Shown one piece after another: positions 56,478 to 64,000 of a DNA stretch of 64,000 nucleotides. The notes beneath the pieces were generated by a model. The model searched no databases. It had not been told where the DNA came from and saw nothing but the letters and a program-made list of their open reading frames with translations. The stretch's first letter is position 1, and every line of letters starts with the position of its first letter. This stretch comes from Streptomyces actinomycinicus. Its GTDB lineage: Bacteria > Actinomycetota > Actinomycetes > Streptomycetales > Streptomycetaceae. The stretch is from contig NZ_JAERRK010000006.1 of the NCBI RefSeq assembly GCF_016741775.1, forward strand, positions 1 through 64,000. The letters run 5' to 3'. A program made the position numbers and the translations under genes.

Positions 56478-58781
56478 TCATCGGCCGGGCCTGCCCGTCG
56501 GTGACGGCTGCCACGTGCGCAGCCGCAGGCTGTTGCCGACCACCAGCAGGGAGCTGGCCGACATGGCGGCCGCGGCCGGCATCGGGGTGAGCAGGCCGAC
56601 CATGGCGAGCGGGACGGTGACGGCGTTGTACCCGAACGCCCAGACGAGGTTGGTGCGGATGGTGCCGAGCGTGCGCCGGGCGAGCCGGACCGCGTCCGCG
56701 AGGGCCTCGATGTCGCCGCGCACCAGCGTCACGTCGGCCGCGCCGACGGCCACGTCGGTGCCGCCGCCCATGGCGATGCCGAGGTCGGCCCCGGCCAGCG
56801 CGGCGGCGTCGTTGACGCCGTCGCCGACGACCGCGACCCGGTGTCCCTGCCGCTGCAGGTCCCGGACGAGGGCGGCCTTGTCCTCCGGAGTGCAGCGGGC
56901 GTGCACCTCGTCGATGCCCAGGGCCGAGGCCACCGCCCGCGCGGGCGCCTCCCGGTCACCCGTGGCGAGCACCGGCCGGACGCCGAGGCGCCGCAGCCGG
57001 TCCACGGCACGGTAGCTTCCGGCGCGTACGACGTCCCCGACCTCGATCAGCGCCTCGGGCACGCCGTCGACGCGGACCAGCACCGGCGTGTGACCGGCGG
57101 CCTCGGCCCCGGCCAGCGCGTCCGCGAGGACAGCGGGCAACGCGCCGTCCGGGGCGACGACTTCGACCAGCCGTCCCTCGGCCCGGCCGCGCACGCCCCG
57201 CCCGGGTTCGGCACGGAACCCGCTCGGCTCCGGCAGTCGCCCTTGCCCCGCGGCCAGTCGGGCCCGGGCCACGACGGCCCGGCCCAGCGGGTGCTCCGAA
57301 CCGCACTCGACGGCGCCGGCCAGCCGCAGCACCGCCTCCTCGCCCAGACCGTCCGGCACCGCCGTGACACGCGCGACGGTCATGTGGCCGGAGGTGAGCG
57401 TGCCCGTCTTGTCCAGCACGACCACGTCGACGTGCCGCAGCCCCTCCAACGCCTGCGGGCCGCCGACGAGTACCCCCAGCTGGGCCCCCCGCCCGGTCGC
57501 GGCCGTGAGCGCGGTAGGGGTCGCCAGGCCCAGCGCGCAGGGACAGGCCACCACCAGGACGGCGACGCACGCGGTGACGGCGGCCTGCGGTCCGGCCCCC
57601 GCGCCGAGCCAGAAGCCGAGCACGGTCACGGCCAGCGTCAGCACGACCGGCACGAAGACGCCGGCCACCGCGTCGGCCAGCCGTTGCGCCCGCGCCTTGC
57701 CCGCCTGTGCCTCGGTCACCAGCCGGGTGATGCGGGCGAGCCGGGTGCCGTCCCCGACGGCGGTGGCGCGCACCAGCAGCAGTCCGCCGGCGTTGACGGC
57801 ACCGCCGACCACGGCGGAGCCGGGCCCCACCTCGACCGGCTCGCTCTCCCCGGTGACCAGGGACAGGTCCACCGCGGAGCCGCCCTCCACCACCTCGCCG
57901 TCCGTGGCGACGCGTTCCCCGGGCCGTACGACGAAGACCTGGCCGACGGTCAGCTGCCCGAGCGGCACCAGGCGTTCGGAGCCGCCCTCGCGCACCGTGA
58001 CGTCCTTGACGGCGAGCCGGGCGAGGGAGCGCAGTGCCGCCCCGGTGCCGCGCCGGGCCCGTGCCTCCAGGAACCGTCCCGCCAGCACGAACAGCGGTAC
58101 GCCGACCGCCGCTTCGAGGTAGAGGTGGGCGGCGGTGCCGTCCTCCGCCGACAGCACCCAGCTGAACGGCATCCGCATCCCGGGCTCGCCGGCGCCCCCG
58201 AGGAACAGGGCGTACGCGGACCAGGAGAAGGCGGCCACGACACCGAGCGACACCAGGGTGTCCATGGTCGCCGCCGCGTGCCGCAGGCCCCGTACGGCCC
58301 GGGCGTGGAACGGCCAGGTGCTCCACACGGCGACCGGCGCGGCCAGCACGAAGCACAGCCACTGCCAGTTCCGGAACTGCAGGCCGGGCACCATCGACAG
58401 CACGAGCACCGGTAGCGCGAGCAGCGCCGTGACCAGGAGCCGGTCCCGCTCCTGCCGGTCCCCTTCCTGCCGGTCGCGGTCCTGACCGTCCCCTTGCTGC
58501 CGGGCCTGCCCGTCGTCCTCGCCGCCCGTGTGCCGCTGCTCGCCGGGCGGTTCGGGCAGTGCCGCCGTGTACCCGGCCCGCTCGACGGTGGCGACGAGTT
58601 CCTCCGGGGTGATCCCCGCGGGATGGCTCACGCGTGCCCGGCCGGTGGCCAGGTTGACGGTGGCGGTCACCCCCTCCAGCTTGCCGAGCTTCTTCTCGAC
58701 CCGGTTCACGCAGGCCGCGCAGGTCATCCCGCCGACGGTCAGATCGGTCGTCACCAGGGCGGTCACGGCGTCCGCCGCCAT
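56478..58781 (-). CDS. P1B-type copper-transporting ATPase
   Basis: 767 residues. One N-terminal HMA domain with GGMTCAACVNRVEKKLG (~17–33), a charged Gln/Asp/Arg/Glu linker made of short repeats (~90–112), then eight helices. Landmarks: TGES (VTGESEPVEV), the CPC ion site (ACPCALGLATP), DKTGT phosphorylation site, SEHPLGR, and GDGVNDAA. This set defines Cu(I) ATPases. Whether it exports or supplies copper to extracellular enzymes cannot be told; similarity of context to mycobacterial CtpB makes delivery to cuproproteins possible. The ATG overlaps the upstream small gene's stop (TGATG). Confidence 0.94.
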   Translation of the reverse strand: MAADAVTALVTTDLTVGGMTCAACVNRVEKKLGKLEGVTATVNLATGRARVSHPAGITPEELVATVERAGYTAALPEPPGEQRHTGGEDDGQARQQGDGQDRDRQEGDRQERDRLLVTALLALPVLVLSMVPGLQFRNWQWLCFVLAAPVAVWSTWPFHARAVRGLRHAAATMDTLVSLGVVAAFSWSAYALFLGGAGEPGMRMPFSWVLSAEDGTAAHLYLEAAVGVPLFVLAGRFLEARARRGTGAALRSLARLAVKDVTVREGGSERLVPLGQLTVGQVFVVRPGERVATDGEVVEGGSAVDLSLVTGESEPVEVGPGSAVVGGAVNAGGLLLVRATAVGDGTRLARITRLVTEAQAGKARAQRLADAVAGVFVPVVLTLAVTVLGFWLGAGAGPQAAVTACVAVLVVACPCALGLATPTALTAATGRGAQLGVLVGGPQALEGLRHVDVVVLDKTGTLTSGHMTVARVTAVPDGLGEEAVLRLAGAVECGSEHPLGRAVVARARLAAGQGRLPEPSGFRAEPGRGVRGRAEGRLVEVVAPDGALPAVLADALAGAEAAGHTPVLVRVDGVPEALIEVGDVVRAGSYRAVDRLRRLGVRPVLATGDREAPARAVASALGIDEVHARCTPEDKAALVRDLQRQGHRVAVVGDGVNDAAALAGADLGIAMGGGTDVAVGAADVTLVRGDIEALADAVRLARRTLGTIRTNLVWAFGYNAVTVPLAMVGLLTPMPAAAAMSASSLLVVGNSLRLRTWQPSPTGRPGR

Positions 58782-59089
58782 CAGTGCCCGCCCCCGTGCC
58801 CGTCCCCCATGCCGTCCATGCCGTCCATGCCGTTCATGCCGTCGCCGCTCCCGTCGCCGCTCCCGTCGCCGCCGGTGCCGTCTCCCCCGCTGCTCGTGCC
58901 GGTGCCGTGCATGCCGGGGGCGACCGGCCCGGCGGCGGCGCCGACGGCGTACGACACCGCGAACAGCAGGGCCAGCAGCAGGAGGAACCCGCACAGGGCG
59001 GGCGGAGGCGCCACCCCGCGCAGCACCGCGCCGGCGCCCGCACCCACGCGGGATCCGGAGGCTGAGCCGGAGCGCCGGGACTCGTCCAT
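58781..59089 (-). CDS. Small membrane-anchored Met/His-rich protein
   Basis: 102 residues. One membrane helix (~30–52; ALCGFLLLLALLFAVSYAVGA) and an extracytoplasmic tail ending in GMNGMDGMDGMGDGHGGGH, rich in Met and His, suited to copper binding. First gene of the copper block, about 57 bp downstream of the conserved promoter-like element. Stop overlaps the ATPase start. No named family, but similar tails occur in actinobacterial copper proteins. Confidence 0.7.
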   Translation of the reverse strand: MDESRRSGSASGSRVGAGAGAVLRGVAPPPALCGFLLLLALLFAVSYAVGAAAGPVAPGMHGTGTSSGGDGTGGDGSGDGSGDGMNGMDGMDGMGDGHGGGH

Positions 59090-59440
59090 CAACCGCGTCT
59101 CCCGATCACGTCGTACGGCATGGCCGGATGAGCCGTACCGCTTCAGGAGTCGGAGCGGACGGTGACCGAGTTCCGGGACATCAGTGTGGCCTGGGTCACA
59201 TGGGTCCGGCGTCGCGGGACACGCCGGCACCGCCCGGAGCGTGCGCAGTCGGACCCGGGCCGGTACCGGAGCCCGGGAGTCCCGGTGACCGCGCCCGCGT
59301 CCGCTGCGCCGTCCGGGTGCATCCGTCAGCCGTCCGGCCGCGCGTCGGCCGCTCAGGGCGCCGGGGCCGCACGGGCGCGGTGAGGATGGGGGGACCGGCC
59401 TGGCGTGGGCGGACGGCGAGCATCGGGAGACGGACGACCT
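59090..59440. other. Divergent promoter region of copper block and ctaD
   Basis: 351 bp. The minus-strand promoter element lies at 59146–59174. I see no matching element for ctaD on the plus strand and no other repeats. Confidence 0.6.
59146..59174 (-). promoter_or_regulatory. Conserved ECF-type promoter element of the copper block
   Basis: Minus strand GGAACT-N16-CGACTC, with the stretch GGAACTCG-N4-CCGT-N-CGC and following CCGACT shared with 53748–53777. It lies about 57 bp before the ATG at 59089. Confidence 0.6.
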
Positions 59441-61165
59441 GTGAGCATCCTGAACGAACCCCAGGGTGGTGCCGAGCCGGCTGAGGACTCGTACGAGAAC
59501 GAGCTGCCGGTCCGGCGCAAGCAGCCCGGCAATGTCGTGGTGAAGTGGCTGACGACCACCGACCACAAGACCATCGGCACGCTGTATCTTGCGACGTCGT
59601 TCGCGTTCTTCCTGATCGGTGGCGTGATGGCGCTGCTGATGCGCGCCGAGCTGGCCCGGCCGGGTCTGCAGATCATCTCGAACGAGCAGTTCAACCAGGC
59701 GTTCACGATGCACGGCACGGTGATGCTGCTGATGTTCGCCACCCCGCTGTTCGCCGGTTTCACGAACTGGATCATGCCGCTGCAGATCGGCGCCCCGGAC
59801 GTGGCGTTCCCGCGGCTGAACATGTTCGCCTACTGGCTCTACCTGTTCGGCTCGAGCATCGCGGTGGGCGGTTTCCTCACCCCGCAGGGCGCCGCGGACT
59901 TCGGCTGGTTCGCCTACACCCCGCTGTCGGACGCGATCCGCACACCAGGGCTCGGGGCGGACCTGTGGATCATGGGTCTGGCCTTCTCCGGCTTCGGCAC
60001 GATCCTCGGTGCGGTCAACTTCATCACCACGATCATCTGCATGCGCGCGCCCGGCATGACCATGTTCCGGATGCCGGTCTTCGTGTGGAACGTGCTGCTG
60101 ACGGCCGTGCTGGTCCTGCTGGCCTTCCCGGTGCTGGCCGCCGCGCTGTTCGCCCTGGAGGCGGACCGCAAGTTCGGCGCCCACGTGTACGACCCGGCCA
60201 ACGGAGGCCCACTCCTGTGGCAGCACCTCTTCTGGTTCTTCGGCCACCCGGAGGTGTACATCATCGCGCTGCCGTTCTTCGGCATCGTCACCGAGATCAT
60301 CCCGGTCTTCTCGCGCAAGCCGATCTTCGGCTACATGGGCCTCGTCGCCGCCACCATCGCGATCGCCGGCCTGTCCCTCACGGTGTGGGCGCACCACATG
60401 TACGTCACCGGCAATGTGCTGCTGCCGTTCTTCTCCTTCATGACGTTCCTGATCGCGGTCCCGACCGGGGTGAAGTTCTTCAACTGGATCGGCACGATGT
60501 GGAAGGGCTCACTGTCCTTCGAGACGCCCATGCTCTGGGCCACGGGCTTCCTCGTGACGTTCCTCTTCGGTGGTCTGACCGGGGTCATCCTGGCCTCGCC
60601 GCCGATGGACTTCCACGTCTCCGACTCGTACTTCGTGGTGGCGCACTTCCACTACGTGGTGTTCGGCACGGTCGTCTTCGCGATGTTCGCGGGATTCCAC
60701 TTCTGGTGGCCGAAGTTCACGGGCAAGATGCTGGACGAACGCCTGGGCAAGATCACCTTCTGGACGCTGTTCGTCGGCTTCCACGGGACCTTCCTGGTGC
60801 AGCACTGGCTGGGCGCCGAGGGCATGCCCCGCCGGTACGCCGACTACCTGGCCACCGACGGCTTCACCGCCCTGAACACGGTCTCCACGATCGGCTCGTT
60901 CCTGCTCGGCCTGTCGATGCTGCCGTTCCTCTACAACGTCTGGAAGACGGCCAAGTACGGCACGCCCGTCGGTGTCGACGACCCGTGGGGCTACGGCCGC
61001 TCGCTGGAGTGGGCCACCTCCTGCCCGCCGCCGCGGCACAACTTCGTCACCCTGCCGCGGATCCGCAGCGAGGGCCCGGCGTTCGACCTGCACCATCCCG
61101 ACATCGCGATGGCGGAGCAGGAGGCGGGCGGGTTCCCGGCCACGACCGACCGGGGACGCGGGTGA
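59441..61165 (+). CDS. ctaD: Haem-copper cytochrome c oxidase subunit I (stand-alone copy)
   Basis: 574 residues, twelve helices. Haem ligand in [12 protein letters not shown]; CuB ligands in [17 protein letters not shown] (His with cross-linked Tyr) and [24 protein letters not shown] carries the haem a and a3 histidines. All proton- and electron-transfer landmarks of an aa3-type enzyme are present. Subunits II and III are not adjacent, so this is a second, unlinked copy relying on the main oxidase operon or acting as an alternative catalytic subunit. GTG start at 59441. Its position opposite the copper block suggests joint control by copper supply. Confidence 0.95.
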   Translation: MSILNEPQGGAEPAEDSYENELPVRRKQPGNVVVKWLTTTDHKTIGTLYLATSFAFFLIGGVMALLMRAELARPGLQIISNEQFNQAFTMHGTVMLLMFATPLFAGFTNWIMPLQIGAPDVAFPRLNMFAYWLYLFGSSIAVGGFLTPQGAADFGWFAYTPLSDAIRTPGLGADLWIMGLAFSGFGTILGAVNFITTIICMRAPGMTMFRMPVFVWNVLLTAVLVLLAFPVLAAALFALEADRKFGAHVYDPANGGPLLWQHLFWFFGHPEVYIIALPFFGIVTEIIPVFSRKPIFGYMGLVAATIAIAGLSLTVWAHHMYVTGNVLLPFFSFMTFLIAVPTGVKFFNWIGTMWKGSLSFETPMLWATGFLVTFLFGGLTGVILASPPMDFHVSDSYFVVAHFHYVVFGTVVFAMFAGFHFWWPKFTGKMLDERLGKITFWTLFVGFHGTFLVQHWLGAEGMPRRYADYLATDGFTALNTVSTIGSFLLGLSMLPFLYNVWKTAKYGTPVGVDDPWGYGRSLEWATSCPPPRHNFVTLPRIRSEGPAFDLHHPDIAMAEQEAGGFPATTDRGRG

Positions 61166-61506
61166 GCGGTCTGCCGCAACAGGGTGCCGGTCCCGGCCTC
61201 GGCAACGAGGTGGAGGGGTACCTGCTCTGGCAGGCCCGGATCGCGGAGGCGGAGCGGCGGGCACATGAGTTCACCGCCCCCGTGGAGTGGCTGACGACGG
61301 CGCAGCGCGAGGACATCGAGCGGCGGTACGTCGCCGACAGTCTGTGCCGGGCCCGGGCGGATCTCGAACGCGTCGCGGGCCGGTGCGTGTCCCTGCGGGG
61401 CGAGTACGAGCAGCGCTACCGGGAACTGCGGCGGCGCTGTCTGGCCACGGTGCTCGCCGTGTGCGCCGGTGCGGTCGCGGTGGCCGCGCTGTCGCTGCTG
61501 CGCTGA
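61162..61506 (+). CDS. Hypothetical tail-anchored protein after ctaD
   Basis: 114 residues. Mostly charged helices ([50 protein letters not shown]) with a C-terminal membrane helix ([21 protein letters not shown]). GTG start overlaps the ctaD stop (GTGA). It probably assists the oxidase subunit; no family with known function recalled. Confidence 0.75.
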   Translation: MSGLPQQGAGPGLGNEVEGYLLWQARIAEAERRAHEFTAPVEWLTTAQREDIERRYVADSLCRARADLERVAGRCVSLRGEYEQRYRELRRRCLATVLAVCAGAVAVAALSLLR

Positions 61507-61586
61507 CGCCGGCCGCGGAACCCCCGCTGTCCGACACGGGGTTGAGCGCGCCGGCCTCTTCACGCCCCGGGCGGCAGCCGGTGTCC

Positions 61587-61715
61587 GGCGGCAGTGGAGG
61601 GCGGTCGGCGGCCCGTGCCCGGCGGCAGTGGAGGGCGGTCGGCGGTCCGTGCCCGGCGGCAGTGGAGGGCGGTCGGCGGTCCGTGCTCGGCGGCAGTGGA
61701 GGGCGGTCGCTAGTC
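61587..61715. repeat. 34-bp tandem repeat
   Basis: Four units (starts 61587, 61621, 61655, 61689) containing GGCGGCAGTGGAGGGCGGTC, reaching the stop codon of the phosphopantetheinyl transferase gene on the opposite strand. Confidence 0.93.
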
Positions 61716-62477
61716 CGCGTCCGTCAGCAGGGCGTGCGCGTCCTGCTCGACGACGGCCGGTTCCGTGCCGCCGGTCACGCAGACGGCCGCGGGGTGCCGC
61801 CCCTCCGCCTCGAGGTCGGTCAGCCGCAACTCCCCGGCCACGTCGGGCCGGTCTTCCCAGCGGAGGACCCGGGCGGGAGCCCCGGGTGCCGACACCTCCA
61901 GGCGGCTCGGTGGCAGCCCAAGTCCGATTCCCAGGGCCTTCAGCACCGCTTCCTTGCGGGTCCAGTAGCGCAGCAGGGCGGCCGGGCGGTCGGCCGGAAC
62001 GAGCGTGTGCAGTACGGCGAGTTCGGCCGGGGACAGGATGCGCGGCGCCACCAGGCCGACGGCGGGCGCCTCCTCGAGCCGCTCCACGTCCAGTCCGACC
62101 TCCGCGCCCCGGCACACGGCCAGGCCCACGGTCGGACCGCTGTGACTGATCGAGAAGCCGAGGTCCGCCGCCGGATCAAGGGCGGCCTTGCCGTGCGGGC
62201 CGCCGCAGCGCGGGCACACGCGGCGCAGTGGCACCCGGGCGGGCGGCAGGCCGAGCAGCCGGCCGAGCACCAGCCGGCTCAGCGCACAACCGACCAGGAA
62301 CTGCTGCCGGTTGAGGGGGTCGGCGGTGGCCTCGTACCGGGCCCGCTCCACCGGGTCGAGCAGCCCGGGCAGGCCCGGGTACGCACCGGACAGCCGGGCC
62401 CACCACACCTGCACGGGACGCGTCCCGGACCGACGCCCTGACGGGTCGTCGGATCCGGCGTGCTGCGCGTCGTCCAC
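61710..62477 (-). CDS. Sfp-type 4'-phosphopantetheinyl transferase
   Basis: 255 residues, the Sfp length class. Key motifs: FSISHSGPTVGLAVC (~128–142), VGLDVERLEEAP (Mg-binding Asp, ~146–157) and RYWTRKEAVLKALGIGLGL (W/F-x-x-KEAxxK, ~190–208). A CPRCGGPHGK segment upstream is typical. It transfers phosphopantetheine from CoA to carrier proteins. No NRPS or PKS is present in this window, so it probably serves clusters elsewhere. GTG start at 62477 preceded by GGGGAAGG. Confidence 0.92.
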   Translation of the reverse strand: MDDAQHAGSDDPSGRRSGTRPVQVWWARLSGAYPGLPGLLDPVERARYEATADPLNRQQFLVGCALSRLVLGRLLGLPPARVPLRRVCPRCGGPHGKAALDPAADLGFSISHSGPTVGLAVCRGAEVGLDVERLEEAPAVGLVAPRILSPAELAVLHTLVPADRPAALLRYWTRKEAVLKALGIGLGLPPSRLEVSAPGAPARVLRWEDRPDVAGELRLTDLEAEGRHPAAVCVTGGTEPAVVEQDAHALLTDAD

Positions 62478-62684
62478 AAGCCTTCCCCGATCAGCACCTT
62501 GGGGCCGGGGCGGGGCGGCTCTCGCCGTCGGCCCGCTACGGCGGCGGGGTTTCCAGGTGTGCACGCTCCGGGACGTGCGTGATGCCCTCCACCGGGACCA
62601 TTCCGGGATTCGCCTGCGGTCGTCGGAGGGGCTGGCTGTGATGAGGAGGGGCCGGTCGTCCGGTGGGGAGTGAACGGGAGGAGA

Positions 62685-62873
62685 TCACCGGGGGTCGAGC
62701 GGACGTTCCCGGTCGTCGGTCCCTTCCCCGTCGACCAGGATGTCCGCGGGATGGTCCTCGTCCTCGCCCGTGGCGAGTTCCTGCTGAAGGGCCCTGAGGT
62801 CGGTACTGGGGGCGTGATACTTGAGCTCGCGAGCGATTTTGGCCTGCTTCGCACGTGCGCGACCGCGTCCCAT
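62685..62873 (-). CDS. DUF3073 protein
   Basis: 62 residues, starting MGRGRARAKQAKIARELKY, then an acidic C-terminal half (TGEDEDHPADILVDGEGTDD). This pattern is DUF3073, a short actinobacterial family of unknown function with a basic RNA-binding-like head. GGAGAT lies 8 nt before the ATG. Confidence 0.9.
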   Translation of the reverse strand: MGRGRARAKQAKIARELKYHAPSTDLRALQQELATGEDEDHPADILVDGEGTDDRERPLDPR

Positions 62874-63031
62874 GATCCATCTCCTCACAGATGCCCGGAC
62901 GCGGGGGCCCGTTCGTCCTCCCCGCGACCGATACTCTCCCTAGACCACACCCCATGCTAGCTCAGCCGACCTGTTACCAGCAGACAGGCCGAAGCCCCGG
63001 ACCGGGGTCCGGATCCGGTGCGGGGAGAGGC

Positions 63032-63412
63032 TCAGTGAACGGCGCGGAGGTTCCGGGTCACGTTGATCTTGGTGGGCGAAAGACCCAGTTCGACGCTCTG
63101 CATCATGCGCTCGCCGTTCAGTCGGCCGTAGGCGAGCAAATCGACGTTGGCCAGCGAGAATTCCGGCCAGGTGTGAATGCTCAGATGCGACGCGGAAAGC
63201 AGGAGAATCGCGGTGACGGCGCCGTTGGGAAAGACGTGCGAGGCCTCGCCGAGAACCTTCGCGTTGCCCTTCTCCGCCGCATCGCGCAGCACCTTCAGAA
63301 GGCGCTGCTCATCAGTCAGGATGCTGTGGTCGCTCACCCACACGTCGACGGCGTACGAGCACAGGTCGTCGACGTGTATACCTTCGGTGGCGAGTTCGGC
63401 GGGATTACTCAT
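63032..63412 (-). CDS. speD: S-adenosylmethionine decarboxylase proenzyme (prokaryotic type)
   Basis: 126 residues, the usual length of the short bacterial form. LLSASHLSIHTWPEFSLANVDL holds the self-cleavage serine that becomes the pyruvoyl group, followed by the catalytic His. It decarboxylates S-adenosylmethionine to supply aminopropyl groups for spermidine; no spermidine synthase gene is adjacent. ATG at 63412 chosen to give MSNPAELATEGIHV; no strong ribosome-binding site is seen. Confidence 0.88.
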   Translation of the reverse strand: MSNPAELATEGIHVDDLCSYAVDVWVSDHSILTDEQRLLKVLRDAAEKGNAKVLGEASHVFPNGAVTAILLLSASHLSIHTWPEFSLANVDLLAYGRLNGERMMQSVELGLSPTKINVTRNLRAVH

Positions 63413-63949
63413 GGCGCGCCGGGAAGCAGGTGCGGAAGCCGCTTCCCGCAACTCCTCTCCAGGGGTTCACAACGGGGTTCACATCGTGGTTTCACAACCA
63501 TCACGGTGACCGGATCGGGGCCTTGACATCCCGACTGCCGACACTTAGCCACCCCAGGCTAGCACCCAGGGTAACGTACCGCAGCGCGCCGCCAGGGGCC
63601 TGCGGATCCGCCCGCCGCGGCGTCCGCCGAAGCCCTGTCGGCCCGCCGGCACAGGAGGCGCATTCCCCCGCCGACGCCGCCGGACGAGGACCCGGACCCG
63701 CGCACGGCGACGGGGAGACCATTCACGGCTATTCGTTCCGGCCCGCGTTCCTTTACATGTTCCGGTGGATACGGAAAAGCTGCCGCACCTGCGTCCGGAT
63801 AGCCGGCGCGCACGACAGAATTACCGGACGGGAATGGCGGCGGAACAGCAGCCGACCGTAATTTCCGGACCGCCCTTAGACGCCTGGCGTCGGGGTTCTG
63901 CGGCCCCGTATACTGGCACGAACATTCTCACCCCACGTGGAGCAACATT
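63413..63949. other. Intergenic region between speD and the last gene
   Basis: 537 bp with no supportable gene. A TATACT hexamer at 63909–63914 is a good candidate −10 element for the gene starting at 63950; no clear −35 partner is visible. Confidence 0.5.
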
Positions 63950-64000
63950 GTGACGAACGCCCGTCGACGACGCCGCAGTCTCAGCGCCGACCGAGTGCTC
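63950..64000 (+). CDS. Partial CDS running off the window end
   Basis: Seventeen codons, VTNARRRRRSLSADRVL, from a GTG at 63950 preceded by GGAG 7 nt upstream and a TATACT box 36 bp upstream. The very basic start suggests a positively charged leader or a DNA-binding N-terminus; too short to identify. Confidence 0.45.
   Translation, partial: MTNARRRRRSLSADRVL

Noticed and set aside
61710..62477. Phosphopantetheinyl transferase as part of the isonitrile pathway
   Set aside because: The operon has no carrier-protein enzyme to activate, the gene lies beyond ctaD, and it lacks the shared promoter element; proximity alone is not enough.

Overview
The window is high-GC actinobacterial DNA, almost certainly a Streptomyces chromosome. 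The evidence is the strong GC bias at third codon positions, GTG/TTG starts, leaderless-looking promoters, a dcd–tRNA-Gly neighbourhood, DUF3073 and speD genes, and a pSAM2-type integrative element. All function calls rest on reading the sequence and on recalled family features; no database search was run.

Layout. 1–5145 holds ordinary chromosomal genes: an ABM-domain protein, a secreted FG-GAP protein, a Yip1-like membrane protein, a phosphoribosyltransferase, dcd and a 52-residue zinc-ribbon protein. At 5146–5219 is tRNA-Gly(CCC), the integration site of a 13.2 kb actinomycete integrative and conjugative element (5171–18398, 49-bp direct repeats). It carries int–xis–rep, small transfer membrane proteins, an FtsK/TraB-type translocase, two GntR/UTRA repressors with recognisable operators, and cargo. 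18400–21110 is a degraded border with TetR and XRE gene remnants, an intact Uma2-family gene and a secreted DUF4232 protein. 21256–25996 holds a TetR/hydrolase pair and a secreted NHL-repeat protein. 26444–29003 is a WXG/polymorphic-toxin/putative immunity operon. 29436–33547 holds a MerR-like regulator, a cold-shock protein, a SUKH-like protein and a GH15 enzyme. 33560–39777 is cydAB behind an SDR, a GMC oxidoreductase and a cyclase-family hydrolase. 40264–44740 is an MFS transporter followed by a small effector-like gene and a STAND NTPase with TPRs.

The most striking region is 44748–61506. On the minus strand, two consecutive blocks run in the same direction. The first is a copper block: a Met/His-rich membrane peptide, a P1B copper ATPase, a 23-residue-repeat ORF, a PCuAC-like protein and a Met-rich membrane protein. 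An ECF sigma factor resembling mycobacterial SigC comes next. The second block is a metallophore operon: lipoprotein binding protein, FecCD permease, ATPase, MFS exporter, asparagine-synthase-like amidotransferase, P450 and isonitrile synthase. Divergent from the copper block is a stand-alone cytochrome oxidase subunit I gene (ctaD). I read this as a SigC-type regulon making and re-importing an isonitrile copper ligand (chalkophore), possibly a hazimycin-like bis-tyrosine isonitrile carboxamide, to feed a copper oxidase. The sequences upstream of the first gene of each block match at about 30 of 40 positions, each about 55 bp before the start codon, which supports co-regulation.

A second system of interest is the gene pair 41862–44740. 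The C-terminus of the small protein and the N-terminus of the NTPase carry near-matching Gly/Val-rich motifs of the kind described as bacterial amyloid signalling sequences (RHIM-like). This suggests an NLR-type sensor that templates a membrane-acting effector. The window is also unusually rich in minisatellites, several of them in frame inside genes. It ends with DUF3073, speD and the first 17 codons of a further gene.
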